From Streptomyces sp. NBC_01445 (lineage in GTDB: Bacteria > Actinomycetota > Actinomycetes > Streptomycetales > Streptomycetaceae), in the NCBI RefSeq assembly GCF_035918235.1, contig NZ_CP109485.1, positions 8,099,001-8,163,000 on the forward strand: DNA of 64,000 nt, in the 5' to 3' direction. Every line of letters begins with the position of its first letter. The first letter of the stretch is position 1. The translations under genes were made by a program, and so were the position numbers. Positions 1 to 10,634 of this stretch are shown here, one piece after another. Below the pieces are notes generated by a model. The model saw only the letters and a list, made by a program, of their open reading frames with translations. It had not been told where the DNA came from and made no database searches.

Positions 1-480
1 GACGCGCTGCGGCGCTGGATCGCGGCGGCCTCGCTGGTCAGACCGCAGGGGACGGGCGGCACGGTGGTGATCGTGGCCGAGCCGACGCTGCGTCCCGTGC
101 AGGCGCTGGTGCGGTGGGACCCGGTGGGGCACGCCGTGCGGGAGCTCTCCGAGCGGGCCGAGCTCGGCTTTCCTCCGGTGTCGCGGATGGCGGCGGTGTC
201 GGGTGCGCCCGAGGCGCTCGCCGGGTTCCTGGCGGCGGTGGAACTGCCGGGTGACGCCGAGGTGTTGGGCCCTGTCCCGGTGCCGGACGCGGCGCCGGGA
301 CCGTCACGCCGTCCCGGTGCGCCGCCGCCGGGGGAGCATTGGGAGCGCGTCCTGGTCAGGGTCCCGCCCGGCAGCGGCGCGGCACTCGCCTCGGCGCTGA
401 AGCATGCTCAGGCGGCCCGGATGGCCAGGGGCGGCACGGAGCCGGTACGGGTGCGGGTGGATCCGCCGGACATCGGCTGA
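1..480 (+). CDS. priA: Primosomal protein N' (PriA), C-terminal fragment
   Basis: The frame is open from the first base of the window and encodes the last 159 residues of a larger protein; the start lies outside. Motifs typical of the PriA C-terminus are visible: VVIVAEP, the LVRWDP segment, RAELGFPP and, near the end, VRVRVDPPDIG. PriA is a helicase-like protein that restarts stalled replication forks; actinobacterial versions often lack parts of the helicase motifs, which cannot be judged here. Lying just upstream of fmt and rsmB, in this orientation, is the usual arrangement in Streptomyces. The downstream hairpin at 578-615 probably ends the transcript. Confidence 0.88.
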   Translation, partial: DALRRWIAAASLVRPQGTGGTVVIVAEPTLRPVQALVRWDPVGHAVRELSERAELGFPPVSRMAAVSGAPEALAGFLAAVELPGDAEVLGPVPVPDAAPGPSRRPGAPPPGEHWERVLVRVPPGSGAALASALKHAQAARMARGGTEPVRVRVDPPDIG

Positions 481-577
481 GGTGGTGGACGTGGCGCGGG
501 TGGCGCACCCGGGGCCGCCGGTGGCAATCGGCCTCTCCGGGTGCTGCCCCGAACAATTCAGTACGCCCCAACGCACC

Positions 578-615
578 TCTGCCTCCCCGTACTTGACGAT
601 GTGAAGGGAGGCAGA
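578..615. terminator. Bidirectional terminator-like hairpin between convergent genes
   Basis: A perfect 10-bp inverted repeat (TCTGCCTCCC at 578-587, GGGAGGCAGA at 606-615) with an 18-nt loop sits between the end of priA and the end of the leftward HTH gene. There is no clear T-run, as is common in Streptomyces. Confidence 0.6.
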
Positions 616-627
616 CAGCAGGTGAGG

Positions 628-1247
<620 letters not shown>

Positions 1248-1275
1248 GCGCCAGTTGGTGAGGGGTCACGCTGGA

Positions 1276-1322
1276 GGGGCGTATGCGCATATGCGCAGGG
1301 CGCGCGTCCCTGCGTACGCCCC
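1276..1322. other. Nested palindrome/hairpin upstream of fmt
   Basis: GGGGCGTA (1276-1283) pairs with TACGCCCC (1315-1322), and CGCAGGG (1294-1300) with CCCTGCG (1308-1314). The right arm is continuous, and the left arm carries a 10-nt bulge. A perfect 14-bp palindrome, TGCGCATATGCGCA (1284-1297), overlaps the bulge. It may be part of the fmt leader or a binding site. Confidence 0.5.
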
Positions 1323-1425
1323 CAGGGGGAGGCGGCCCCGAATACCGGAGGAACGGGCCCGTGGAACGGCCATAGACTGGTGTGCTGCCCGTCAAGTCCC
1401 TGCCCCGAGAGGCCGAAAGACACCT

Positions 1426-2370
1426 ATGAAGCTCGTCTTCGCAGGCACCCCCGAGGTCGCCGTTCCCGCTCTGGACGCCCTGATCGCCTCCGACCGGCAC
1501 GAGGTCGCCGCGGTCGTCACCCGGCCGGACGCTCCCGCGGGCCGCGGCCGCAGGCTCGTCGCCAGTCCGGTCGCCGAGCGTGCGGAGGAGGCGGGGATCG
1601 AGGTCCTGAAGCCGGCGAAGCCGCGCGACGAGGCATTCCTGGCCCGGCTGCGCGAGATCGCGCCCGACTGCTGCCCGGTCGTCGCCTACGGCGCGCTGCT
1701 GCCGAAGGTCGCCCTCGACGTTCCCGCCCGCGGCTGGGTCAACCTGCACTTCTCGCTGCTGCCCGCCTGGCGCGGCGCCGCCCCCGTACAGCACGCGATC
1801 ATGGCCGGTGACGAGATCACCGGAGCGTCCACGTTCCTGATCGAGGAGGGGCTCGACTCCGGGCCCGTCTACGGGACGGTGACGGAGATGGTGCGGCCCA
1901 CCGACACGAGCGGCGACCTGCTCACCCGGCTGGCCTTCGCCGGCGCCGGACTGCTCTCCGCGACCATGGACGGCATCGAGGACGGTTCCCTGAAGGCTGT
2001 GGCGCAGCCAGTCGACGGCATCACGGTCGCCCCGAAGATCACCGTCGAGAACGCGCACGTGGACTGGGCGGCGCCCGCCCTGCGGGTCGACCGCGTCGTC
2101 CGCGGCTGCACGCCCGCGCCCGGCGCCTGGACCGTGTTCCGCGACGAGCGCCTCAAGCTCATCCAGGCCGTCCCCGTCCCGGCCCGCACCGATCTCGCGC
2201 CCGGCGAGCTCGCCGTCGGCAAGAAGAACCTGTACGTGGGGACCGGGTCTTACGCGGTGGAGCTGCTGTGGGTGCAGGCCCAGGGCAAGAAGCCGATGGC
2301 CGCGGCCGACTGGGCGCGCGGGGTGCGGATCGCCCCGGGCGAGCGGCTGGGCGGGACCGACGTAGGCTGA
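1426..2370 (+). CDS. fmt: Methionyl-tRNA formyltransferase
   Basis: Transfers a formyl group from 10-formyl-tetrahydrofolate to initiator Met-tRNA. The 314-residue length is normal. The N-terminus [16 protein letters not shown], the formyl-transferase core motif [17 protein letters not shown] (about residues 105-121) and the [15 protein letters not shown] segment are diagnostic; the C-terminal OB-like domain follows from about residue 205. ATG 1426 is chosen because homology begins there, with GAAAGA upstream; the frame is open further 5' but that extension is not conserved-looking. It is followed after 34 nt by rsmB, so the two are probably cotranscribed, linking initiator tRNA and rRNA modification. 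Confidence 0.97.
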   Translation: MKLVFAGTPEVAVPALDALIASDRHEVAAVVTRPDAPAGRGRRLVASPVAERAEEAGIEVLKPAKPRDEAFLARLREIAPDCCPVVAYGALLPKVALDVPARGWVNLHFSLLPAWRGAAPVQHAIMAGDEITGASTFLIEEGLDSGPVYGTVTEMVRPTDTSGDLLTRLAFAGAGLLSATMDGIEDGSLKAVAQPVDGITVAPKITVENAHVDWAAPALRVDRVVRGCTPAPGAWTVFRDERLKLIQAVPVPARTDLAPGELAVGKKNLYVGTGSYAVELLWVQAQGKKPMAAADWARGVRIAPGERLGGTDVG

Positions 2371-2404
2371 ATGGGTTCGAGCCGATACCAGCAGCGGAGC
2401 ACCT

Positions 2405-3871
2405 TTGAACGACCAGCCCGGCCGGCGACCCCAGAAGTCGGGTAAGCCCGGCACCTCCGGGAAGCAGGGAAAGCCGTACCGCCGCCCTCAGAAGGACCCG
2501 GTCCGCTACCTCGCCTTCGAGGCGCTGCGGGCCGTGGACGAGCGCGATGCGTATGCGAACCTCGTGCTCCCGCCGCTGCTGCGCAAGGCCCGAGAGAAGG
2601 AGGGGCCCGAAAAGTTCGACGCCCGTGACGCCGCGCTCGCCACGGAGCTGGTCTACGGGACGCTGCGCCGGCAGGGCACGTACGACGCGATCGTCGCCGC
2701 CTGTATCGACCGGCCGCTGCGGGAGGTGGACCCGCCCGTTCTCGACGTGCTGAACATGGGCGTCCACCAGCTGCTCGGCACCCGGATCCCCACACACGCC
2801 GCCGTGTCGGCCTCCGTGGAGCTGGCGCGGGTCGTGCTCGGTGACGGGCGCGCCAAGTTCGTGAACGCCGTGCTCCGCAAGGTCGCGCAGGACGACCTCG
2901 ACGGCTGGGTGGAGAAGGTCGCGCCCCCGTACGACGAGGACGCCGAGGACCACCTCGCCGTGGTGCATTCGCATCCGCGATGGATCGTGTCGGCGCTGTG
3001 GGACTCCCTCGGCGGGGGCCGCGCGGGCATCGAGGACCTGCTGGAGGCCGACAACGAGCGGCCCGAGGTCACGCTCGTGGCGCGGCCGGGCCGGACGACC
3101 GCGGACGTCGTCCTGGACGAGGTCGGCGAGGAGTCGGCGCTGCCGGGGCGCTGGTCGCCGTACGCCGTGCGGCTCACCGAAGGCGGTGAGCCCGGCTCGC
3201 TCGACCCCGTGCGGACCGGCCGAGCCGGTGTCCAGGACGAGGGCAGCCAGCTCGTGGCGATCGCCCTCGCGAACGCGCCCCTGGAGGGCCGCGACGAGAA
3301 GTGGCTCGACGGCTGCGCAGGACCCGGCGGCAAGGCGGCCATGCTCGCTGGCCTCGCCTCCGAGCGCGGCGCCGCCCTGCTCGCCGCCGAGAAGCAGCCC
3401 CACCGCGCCCGCCTCGTGGCGAACGCGCTCGCGGGCAACCCCGGCCCGTACCAGGTCATCGCGGCCGACGGGACCCGTCCGCCGTGGGGGCCCGGTACCT
3501 TCGACCGCGTCCTCATGGATGTGCCGTGCACCGGTCTCGGCGCGCTGCGCCGCCGGCCCGAGGCGCGCTGGCGGCGGCGGCCCGAGGACCTGGAGGGTTT
3601 CGCGCCGCTCCAGCGCTCGCTCCTGACCACCGCCCTCGACTCCGTACGGGTGGGCGGCGTCGTCGGCTACGCGACCTGCTCGCCGCACCTCGCCGAGACC
3701 CGCGCGGTCGTGGACGACGTCATGAAGCACCACCCCGGCGCCGAACTCATCGACGCGCGCCCGCTGCTGCCCGGCGTACCGGCGCTCGGGGACGGCCCCG
3801 ACATCCAGCTCTGGCCGCATCTGCACGGCACGGACGCGATGTATCTGGCCCTGATCCGGCGCACCGCCTGA
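2405..3871 (+). CDS. rsmB: 16S rRNA (cytosine-5-)-methyltransferase, RsmB/Sun type
   Basis: Methylates a cytosine in 16S rRNA (C967 in E. coli numbering). The 488 residues comprise a basic N-terminal tail, an NusB-like RNA-binding domain (about 30-190) and a SAM-dependent methyltransferase domain with DGCAGPGGKAAMLA, a DVPCTGLGALRRRPEARW motif containing one catalytic Cys, and YATCSPHLAETR containing the second. The TTG start at 2405 has GGAG 5 nt upstream. A strong terminator follows at 3908-3952. Confidence 0.95.
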   Translation: MNDQPGRRPQKSGKPGTSGKQGKPYRRPQKDPVRYLAFEALRAVDERDAYANLVLPPLLRKAREKEGPEKFDARDAALATELVYGTLRRQGTYDAIVAACIDRPLREVDPPVLDVLNMGVHQLLGTRIPTHAAVSASVELARVVLGDGRAKFVNAVLRKVAQDDLDGWVEKVAPPYDEDAEDHLAVVHSHPRWIVSALWDSLGGGRAGIEDLLEADNERPEVTLVARPGRTTADVVLDEVGEESALPGRWSPYAVRLTEGGEPGSLDPVRTGRAGVQDEGSQLVAIALANAPLEGRDEKWLDGCAGPGGKAAMLAGLASERGAALLAAEKQPHRARLVANALAGNPGPYQVIAADGTRPPWGPGTFDRVLMDVPCTGLGALRRRPEARWRRRPEDLEGFAPLQRSLLTTALDSVRVGGVVGYATCSPHLAETRAVVDDVMKHHPGAELIDARPLLPGVPALGDGPDIQLWPHLHGTDAMYLALIRRTA

Positions 3872-3907
3872 TCCGGACCCCGCCGCCTGACACGGACACA
3901 CGGCTGA

Positions 3908-3952
3908 CCGCCGGTCCCGCGCGCCTCCAGGTGCCGGGGCCGGCGGCCTTTT
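3908..3952 (+). terminator. Rho-independent terminator after rsmB
   Basis: CCGCCGGTCCCG (3908-3919) pairs with CGGGGCCGGCGG (3935-3946) over 12 bp, with one G-T wobble, followed shortly by TTTT. Confidence 0.8.
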
Positions 3953-4069
3953 CGGTCTCGCCGATCCGGGTCGCTCACCGTGGCACGGGGGCCCTGGCAC
4001 GGCATCCGGGAAGCGAGACAGGTCTGGACCGGGGGGAGCAACCGGCGCCGGGCATGGCAGTCTTGGGTC

Positions 4070-4756
4070 ATGGCCGTGCAGATCAACCCCAGCATCCTGT
4101 CCGCGGACTTCGCCCGCCTTGCCGAGGAGGCAAAGGCCGTCGAGGGCGCCGACTGGCTCCATGTCGACGTCATGGACAACCACTTCGTCCCGAACCTGAC
4201 CCTCGGGGTGCCGGTCGTGGAGTCCCTGGCGCGGGCCACGGACATCCCGCTGGACTGCCATCTGATGATCGGGGACGCCGACCGCTGGGCCCCGCAGTAC
4301 GTCGAGGCCGGCGCCGGCTCCGTCACCTTCCACGCGGAGGCCGCGGCCGCCCCCATCCGGCTGGCCCGCGAGATCCGCGCCAAGGGCGCGCGCGCCTCCA
4401 TGGCGCTCAAGCCGGCGACCCCCATCGAGCCGTACGAGGACCTGCTCCCCGAGCTGGACATGCTGCTGATCATGACCGTCGAGCCGGGCTTCGGGGGGCA
4501 GGCCTTCCTGGACCTCATGCTGCCGAAGATCCGCCGCACCCGGGAGCTGATCAGCAAGCACGGCCTCGAACTCTGGCTTCAGGTCGACGGCGGCGTCTCG
4601 GCCTCCACCATCGAGCGCTGTGCGGAGGCGGGAGCCGACGTCTTCGTCGCCGGCTCCGCCGTCTACGGCGCCGCCGACCCCGCCCAGGCGGTACGTGCAT
4701 TGCGCACGCAGGCCGAGACGGTGTCGGCCGCCGCGGCCTGGGCATGCGGCCACTGA
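4070..4756 (+). CDS. rpe: Ribulose-phosphate 3-epimerase
   Basis: Interconverts ribulose 5-phosphate and xylulose 5-phosphate in the pentose phosphate pathway; cytoplasmic TIM barrel of 228 residues. Diagnostic segments: [16 protein letters not shown] at the N-terminus, the metal-binding [18 protein letters not shown], the [10 protein letters not shown] loop, and [11 protein letters not shown] before the phosphate-binding end (FVAGSAVY). ATG 4070 fits the family start; upstream frame extension to about 3980 is not conserved-looking. The preceding terminator suggests an independent promoter. Confidence 0.97.
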   Translation: MAVQINPSILSADFARLAEEAKAVEGADWLHVDVMDNHFVPNLTLGVPVVESLARATDIPLDCHLMIGDADRWAPQYVEAGAGSVTFHAEAAAAPIRLAREIRAKGARASMALKPATPIEPYEDLLPELDMLLIMTVEPGFGGQAFLDLMLPKIRRTRELISKHGLELWLQVDGGVSASTIERCAEAGADVFVAGSAVYGAADPAQAVRALRTQAETVSAAAAWACGH

Positions 4757-4834
4757 GCCACGGGAACGTGAACGCCGCCCATCAGGGCAGATCAAGCCCG
4801 CCACATCTGCAAGGATGAACGGCGAGTCCAGGTT

Positions 4835-5878
4835 GTGAACAGCAGTGAGGAGATCGCCGTGTCGGCACTGTCGCCGGGTCGCTCAGCGATGCGGATGGGA
4901 CCCGCGGAGCTGGTGCAGGCGGCGGCCATGGCCCGCCGCTTCTATCTCGAGGGCAAATCCAAGATCCAGATCGCCGAGGAGTTCGGCGTGAGCCGCTTCA
5001 AGGTGGCCAGGGTCCTGGAGACCGCGCTCGAACGTGATCTCGTACGCATCGAGATCCGCGTACCGGCCGAGCTCGACGCGGAGCGCTCCGACGCGCTGCG
5101 CGCCCGCTACGGCCTGCGGCACGCCGTGGTGGTCGAGTCCCCGGCCGAGGCCGAGGAGTCGCCCGACCCCGAGAACCTCGGCGAGGTGGCGGCCGACCTC
5201 CTGGGCGAGCTGGTCTCCGAGGGCGACGTGCTCGGCCTTGCGTGGGGCCGGTCGACCATCCACATGGCGGCCGCGCTCGACCGGCTGCCGCCCTGCACGG
5301 TCGTGCAGCTCACGGGCGTGTACGACGCCGGGACCGCCGAGCGTGGCTCCGTCGAGGCCGTGCGGCGCGCCGCCCAGGTCTCCGGCGGCGAGGCCCACCC
5401 GATCTACGCCCCGATGCTGCTGCCCGACCCGGCCACCGCGGCCGCGCTGCGCAGCCAGACGGGCATCGCCCGCGCCTTCGAGTACTTCGACAAGGTCACG
5501 GTCGCCTGCGTCTCCATCGGCTCCTGGGAGCCGGGCATCTCCACCGTCCACGACATGCTCAGCGACGAGGAGCGGGCCCACTACGCCTCGCTCGGCGTCG
5601 CCGCCGAGATGTCCGCGCACCTCTTCGACGCCGAGGGCCGCCGCGTCGGCCGTGACCTGGGCGAGCGGTGCATCACGGTCGAGGCGGACCGTCTGCGGCG
5701 CATACCGGAGGTCGTCGCCATCGCGGGCGGCCAGCGCAAGGCTGCCGCGATCGACGCGGTGCTGAGGTCGGGGCTCGTCACCAGCCTGGTCACGGACACG
5801 GCCGCCGCGGACTTCCTCCTCACGGCGGGTCCCACGCCCAAGCCGGCGCTGAACCGGGCCGACCCGGACGGCGTCTAG
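4835..5878 (+). CDS. SorC/DeoR-type sugar-binding transcriptional regulator
   Basis: A 347-residue regulator with an N-terminal helix-turn-helix (AMARRFYLEGKSKIQIAEEF then GVSRFKVARVLETA, about residues 30-65) and a C-terminal SorC-type sugar-phosphate-binding domain (GLAWGRSTIHMAAAL; GERCITVEADRLRRIPEVVA; IDAVLRSGLVTSLVTD). Such proteins repress sugar or pentose catabolic genes and respond to a phosphorylated sugar. Its position next to rpe makes a pentose or sugar-phosphate effector plausible, but that is inference. Start: GTG 4835 is used by analogy with relatives; GTG 4859 has a stronger ribosome-binding site (GAGGAG, 6 nt spacing) and would give 339 residues. Its stop codon lies inside a dispersed repeat. 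Confidence 0.9.
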   Translation: MNSSEEIAVSALSPGRSAMRMGPAELVQAAAMARRFYLEGKSKIQIAEEFGVSRFKVARVLETALERDLVRIEIRVPAELDAERSDALRARYGLRHAVVVESPAEAEESPDPENLGEVAADLLGELVSEGDVLGLAWGRSTIHMAAALDRLPPCTVVQLTGVYDAGTAERGSVEAVRRAAQVSGGEAHPIYAPMLLPDPATAAALRSQTGIARAFEYFDKVTVACVSIGSWEPGISTVHDMLSDEERAHYASLGVAAEMSAHLFDAEGRRVGRDLGERCITVEADRLRRIPEVVAIAGGQRKAAAIDAVLRSGLVTSLVTDTAAADFLLTAGPTPKPALNRADPDGV

Positions 5879-5901
5879 GGCCTCCCGTTTGGATGATGCT
5901 G
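5874..5901. repeat. Dispersed intergenic repeat, copy 1
   Basis: TCTAGGGCCT, 3 nt, GTTTGGAT, 3 nt, GCTG. A 28-nt segment matches 42148-42175 at 23 positions. It begins at the stop codon of the SorC gene. A related inverted end (read on the minus strand, CGTTCGGATCAGG near 5950) lies about 60-70 nt away. Confidence 0.55.
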
Positions 5902-6044
5902 GGCTCGCGGGGTCTGGCACGCACGCCCTCAAGCTCTCAGATTCAGCCTGATCCGAACGAAAGACCGCAGGGCCCCAGTCCCGTCGCGCGCTGCTCACGT
6001 CGTGTACCGCGCTCACCGGAGGCGGCTGTGGCAGCATCGGCGGC

Positions 6045-6473
6045 ATGCTGCCGCGGCTTCTCACCCGCCTCCCTGACCGCCTCCCCGCTCTCCTCCTGGG
6101 GGCGCTGCTCGCCGCCCTCGCCCTGCCGGCCACCGGGTGCTCCGCACAGGACACCCGGGCCGCCCCCGGCCGCTCCACGCCCGCCTGGGCCCACGGCATG
6201 GCCACGGTCCCCGAATCCCGGCTCCCCGCAGAGGCCCGTACGACCCTCGGCCTCATCGACAAGGGCGGGCCGTTCCCGTACACCAAGGATGGCGCCGTCT
6301 TCGGGAACTTCGAGCGGGAGCTGCCCCGGCAGAGCCGCGGCTACTACCACGAGTACACCGTCCCCACACCCGGCGAGCGGGACCGCGGCGCCCGGCGCTT
6401 CGTCACGGGGCAGAGCCACGAGACGTACTACACCGATGACCACTACGAGTCGTTCAAGGCGGTGCTGAGATGA
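6045..6473 (+). CDS. RNase Sa-like guanyl-specific ribonuclease, exported or lipid-anchored
   Basis: A 142-residue protein with a leader (about residues 1-32) ending in a lipobox-like ALPATGC, then a catalytic domain closely resembling Streptomyces RNase Sa: LPAEARTTLGLI, GPFPYTKDGAVFGNFE, YYHEYTVPTPG, RGARR and YYTDDHYESF. By alignment from memory the catalytic residues are Glu103, Arg118 and His133. It cleaves RNA after G. The only Cys is Cys32 of the lipobox, so the domain lacks the disulfide of RNase Sa. It overlaps the barstar gene by 4 nt (ATGA), so enzyme and inhibitor are translationally coupled. It could be a secreted nutrient RNase or an antagonistic toxin; the sequence does not decide. 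Confidence 0.92.
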   Translation: MLPRLLTRLPDRLPALLLGALLAALALPATGCSAQDTRAAPGRSTPAWAHGMATVPESRLPAEARTTLGLIDKGGPFPYTKDGAVFGNFERELPRQSRGYYHEYTVPTPGERDRGARRFVTGQSHETYYTDDHYESFKAVLR

Positions 6474-6829
6474 CCGGAGGTCCTCCCGACAGGATCCGTG
6501 TCCTCGACCTCGAGGGCGTCAAGGACAAGGCCGGGTTCATGGACAGGTGCGTGCGCGACCTGGAGCTGCCGGACTGGTTCGGCCGCAACTGGGACGCGCT
6601 GTTCGACGTCCTGACCGATGTCTCCTTCTGGCCCGACGGCAGCGACCAGGCGCTGCTCCTGTCCGTCGTGGGCTGGCGGGCCTACGCCAGTGCCAGGCCC
6701 GAGGACTGGGAGACCGCGCTCGATGTGTTCACGGACGCGGTCGACCGCAGGCGTGGCCGGAATCCGAGGCTCGTGATCGCCCTGACCCTTGGAGGATCCG
6801 ACCACGCCCCCTCCCGACCGCCTGTGTAA
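6470..6829 (+). CDS. Barstar-family ribonuclease inhibitor
   Basis: A 119-residue cytoplasmic protein whose core LPDWFGRNWDALFDVLTDV (about residues 33-51) is the barstar helix that plugs the RNase active site; Asp42 and Asp46 correspond to the acidic contacts of barstar. The remaining strands and helices (ALLLSVVGWRAY; WETALDVFTDAVDR; RLVIAL) fit the fold. It starts in an ATGA overlap with the RNase Sa-like gene, so it should bind that enzyme before export and protect the producer. The C-terminal tail (SDHAPSRPPV) looks dispensable. Confidence 0.9.
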   Translation: MTGGPPDRIRVLDLEGVKDKAGFMDRCVRDLELPDWFGRNWDALFDVLTDVSFWPDGSDQALLLSVVGWRAYASARPEDWETALDVFTDAVDRRRGRNPRLVIALTLGGSDHAPSRPPV

Positions 6830-6896
6830 TCGTCCGTGGGCATGTGGTAGCGGCGGCATGGGACACTGAAGTACGTGCTTTTCCCCCACGGGCTGA

Positions 6897-8381
<1,485 letters not shown>

Positions 8382-8402
8382 TCGCTCCACCGCAGGACCC
8401 GG

Positions 8403-8443
8403 CCCCGCGCCCCCGATTTCGAGGGCGCGGGGTTTCGCTTTTT
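8403..8443 (+). terminator. Rho-independent terminator after guaB1
   Basis: CCCCGCGCCC (8403-8412) pairs perfectly with GGGCGCGGGG (8423-8432), followed by TTTCGCTTTTT. Confidence 0.85.
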
Positions 8444-8453
8444 CCGGAGAAGA

Positions 8454-8538
8454 ACGCAACGGACGAAACGGACTGCGCAACGTTCGTCCACACCCGCGCG
8501 CACCACGCAACGTTCATGCGCGCATACGCAAGGTTGCT
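8454..8538 (+). promoter_or_regulatory. Four phased regulator boxes upstream of the permease
   Basis: Four 13-nt boxes of consensus RCGCAACGNNCGN begin at 8454, 8475, 8505 and 8526 (steps of 21, 30 and 21 nt). Boxes 2 and 3 share CGCAACGTTC; box 4 (ACGCAAGGTTGCT) shows a GCAA/TTGC dyad. Roughly whole-turn spacing suggests cooperative binding on one DNA face, as Lrp/AsnC proteins do. The last box ends 3 nt before the -35. Confidence 0.65.
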
Positions 8539-8541
8539 GCA

Positions 8542-8571
8542 TTACAGCTGGGAAGAGAAACCCTTTAGAGT
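8542..8571 (+). promoter_or_regulatory. Predicted sigma-70-type promoter of the permease
   Basis: TTACAG (8542-8547), an 18-nt spacer and TAGAGT (8566-8571), placed directly downstream of the four boxes and about 125 nt before the permease start. Confidence 0.55.
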
Positions 8572-8694
8572 CAAGCGCTGTACGTGGCGTGGCGGGGACG
8601 GCCTGCTCGGCGGTTCCCCGGTCTGTGTGGGCTGCCGTTGCTTGTTGTTCCCGGTGCGCGCCCACCTGACCGGCAGCGATGAAGGAGCCAGCCC

Positions 8695-10167
8695 GTGCTC
8701 GACCACGGCGCACCACCGCGCACCCGAACAACCGAGACCCCCACCCCGGGCCTCGGCGCCAGGCTGATGCGGCGCAAGCCGGTAGAAGCCCTGGTCGCGG
8801 AGGGTGGCCAGGGTGAAGGCGGCAGTCTGCGCCGCTCGCTCGGCATGTGGCAGCTGACCATGATCAGCATCGGCGCCACGCTCGGCACCGGCATCTTCGT
8901 GGTGCTCGGCGAGGCCGTCCCGAAGGCGGGCCCAGCGGTCACCCTGTCGTTCGTGATCGCCGGTCTCACGGCCCTCTTCTCGGCGCTCTCGTACGCCGAA
9001 CTGGCTGGGACCATACCGGTCGCGGGCTCCTCCTACTCGTATGCGTACGCAACGATGGGCGAGCTGATCGCCTGGATCTGCGGCTGGTGTCTGGTCCTCG
9101 AGTACGGCGTGTCGGTCGCGGCCGTCGCCGTCGGCTGGGGCGAGTACCTGAACGAGCTCCTGGACGGCACGATCGGCGTCACGATCCCCGACGCCCTGTC
9201 CGCGCCCCCTGGCGACGGCGGCATCTTCAACCTGCCGGCGCTGATCGTCGTGCTCCTCGCGATGGCGTTCCTGCTCGGCGGCGCCCGTGAGTCCGCCCGC
9301 GCCAACACGATCATGGTCGCCGTCAAGATCGTGGCGCTGCTGCTGTTCTGCGCCATCGGCATCAAGGGCTTCCAGTCCGGCAACTACGAGCACTTCATGC
9401 CGCTCGGCATGGCCGGAGTGAGCGCGGCCGGTGCGACGCTCTTCTTCTCGTACATCGGCTTCGACGCCGCCTCCACGGCCGGCGAGGAGGCCAAGAACCC
9501 GCAGCGCGATCTGCCGCGCGCCATCATGCTCTCCCTCGTGATCGTCACCGCGCTGTACGTCCTCGTGGCCGCCGTCGCCGTCGGCGCGCGCCCCTGGAAG
9601 CAGTTCAACGACTCCGAGGCCGCCCTGGCCGGGATCATGAAGGACGTCACCGGGCAGTCGTTCTGGGCGACGCTGCTCGCCGCCGGCGCCGTCATCGCCA
9701 TCGCGTCCGTCGTGCTGACCGTGCTCTACGGCCAGACCCGCATCCTGTTCGCGATGTCCCGCGACGGCCTCGTGCCCAAGGTGTTCTCGAAGGTCCACCC
9801 GAAGACCGGCGCACCGCGCGCCAACACGGTGATCGTCTCGCTCTTCTGCGGTGTCCTCGCCGCCGCGATCCCGCTCGGCCAGCTCGCCGACGCGACCAGC
9901 ATCGGCACGCTCTTCGCGTTCGCCCTGGTCAACATCGCGGTCGTGGTCCTGCGCCGCACACGCCCCGAAATGAAGCGCACCTTCCGCGTGCCGCTCTCGC
10001 CGATCCTGCCGGCGCTCGGCTTCGGGTTCTGCGTCTGGATGATGGGCAGTCTGTCCACCGTCACCTGGGTGGTCTTCGGCGTGTGGATGGCCGTCGGCCT
10101 CGTGTTCTACTTCCTTTACGGGGCCCGTCGCTCCCGACTCGCCTCCGCGCCTGCCCAAGAGAAGTGA
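8695..10167 (+). CDS. APC-superfamily (CAT-type) cationic amino-acid permease
   Basis: A 490-residue inner-membrane transporter with about 12-14 hydrophobic segments. Family marks: GATLGTGIFVVLGEAV in the first membrane span, SALSYAELAGTIPVAGSSYSY, FFSYIGFDAASTAGEEAKNP and TILYGQTR-like LYGQTRILFAMSRDGL. This pattern fits the CAT branch that carries arginine and lysine. GTG 8695 has AAGGAG 7 nt upstream. The Lrp gene follows after 10 nt, so the two form an operon. The shared box motif with the amidase/monooxygenase operon suggests it imports their amino-acid substrate (inference). Confidence 0.9.
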   Translation: MLDHGAPPRTRTTETPTPGLGARLMRRKPVEALVAEGGQGEGGSLRRSLGMWQLTMISIGATLGTGIFVVLGEAVPKAGPAVTLSFVIAGLTALFSALSYAELAGTIPVAGSSYSYAYATMGELIAWICGWCLVLEYGVSVAAVAVGWGEYLNELLDGTIGVTIPDALSAPPGDGGIFNLPALIVVLLAMAFLLGGARESARANTIMVAVKIVALLLFCAIGIKGFQSGNYEHFMPLGMAGVSAAGATLFFSYIGFDAASTAGEEAKNPQRDLPRAIMLSLVIVTALYVLVAAVAVGARPWKQFNDSEAALAGIMKDVTGQSFWATLLAAGAVIAIASVVLTVLYGQTRILFAMSRDGLVPKVFSKVHPKTGAPRANTVIVSLFCGVLAAAIPLGQLADATSIGTLFAFALVNIAVVVLRRTRPEMKRTFRVPLSPILPALGFGFCVWMMGSLSTVTWVVFGVWMAVGLVFYFLYGARRSRLASAPAQEK

Positions 10168-10177
10168 ACCACCTGCC

Positions 10178-10630
10178 TTGCTGAACGATCTCGACGAACG
10201 CATCGTGCACGCCCTCGCCGAGGACGCCCGCCGCTCCTACGCCGACATCGGCCAGCTCGTCGGCCTGTCCGCGCCCGCCGTCAAGCGGCGCGTGGACCGG
10301 TTGCGGGCCACCGGAGCCATCACGGGTTTCACGGTGAGGGTCGACCCGGCCGCGCTCGGCTGGGAGACCGAGGGGTTCATCGAGATGTACTGCCGCCGCA
10401 ACACCTCGCCCGAGGCCATCAAGCGCGGCCTCGAGCGGTACCCCGAGGTCGCGTCCGCGTCCACCGTCACCGGTGACGCGGACGCGATCGTCCAGGTCTT
10501 CGCCTCGGACATGCGGCACTTCGAGCGGGTACTGGAACGCATCGCGGGGGAGCCGTTCGTGGAACGGACCAAGTCGGTGCTCGTCCTGTCGCCGCTGATG
10601 CGGCGCTACACGTCGGGCTCGCCCGCGTAA
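10178..10630 (+). CDS. Lrp/AsnC-family transcriptional regulator
   Basis: A 150-residue regulator with an N-terminal winged helix-turn-helix (LDERIVHALAEDARRSYADI then GQLVGLSAPAVKRRVDRL, residues 4-42) and a C-terminal RAM ligand-binding domain (FIEMYCRRNTSPEAIKRGL; VTGDADAIVQVFASD). It starts with TTG 10 nt after the permease. Lrp proteins of this size sense amino acids and bind phased sites; it is the best candidate to recognise the boxes at 8454-8538 and 11345-11410, and so to control uptake and catabolism together. That link is inferred from position and box geometry. Confidence 0.9.
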   Translation: MLNDLDERIVHALAEDARRSYADIGQLVGLSAPAVKRRVDRLRATGAITGFTVRVDPAALGWETEGFIEMYCRRNTSPEAIKRGLERYPEVASASTVTGDADAIVQVFASDMRHFERVLERIAGEPFVERTKSVLVLSPLMRRYTSGSPA

Positions 10631-10634
10631 CACC

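Noticed and set aside
2159..4804. Very long minus-strand open frame opposite rsmB and rpe
   Set aside because: It is antisense to two clear enzymes and is compositionally the mirror image of their codon bias. No family motif was seen.
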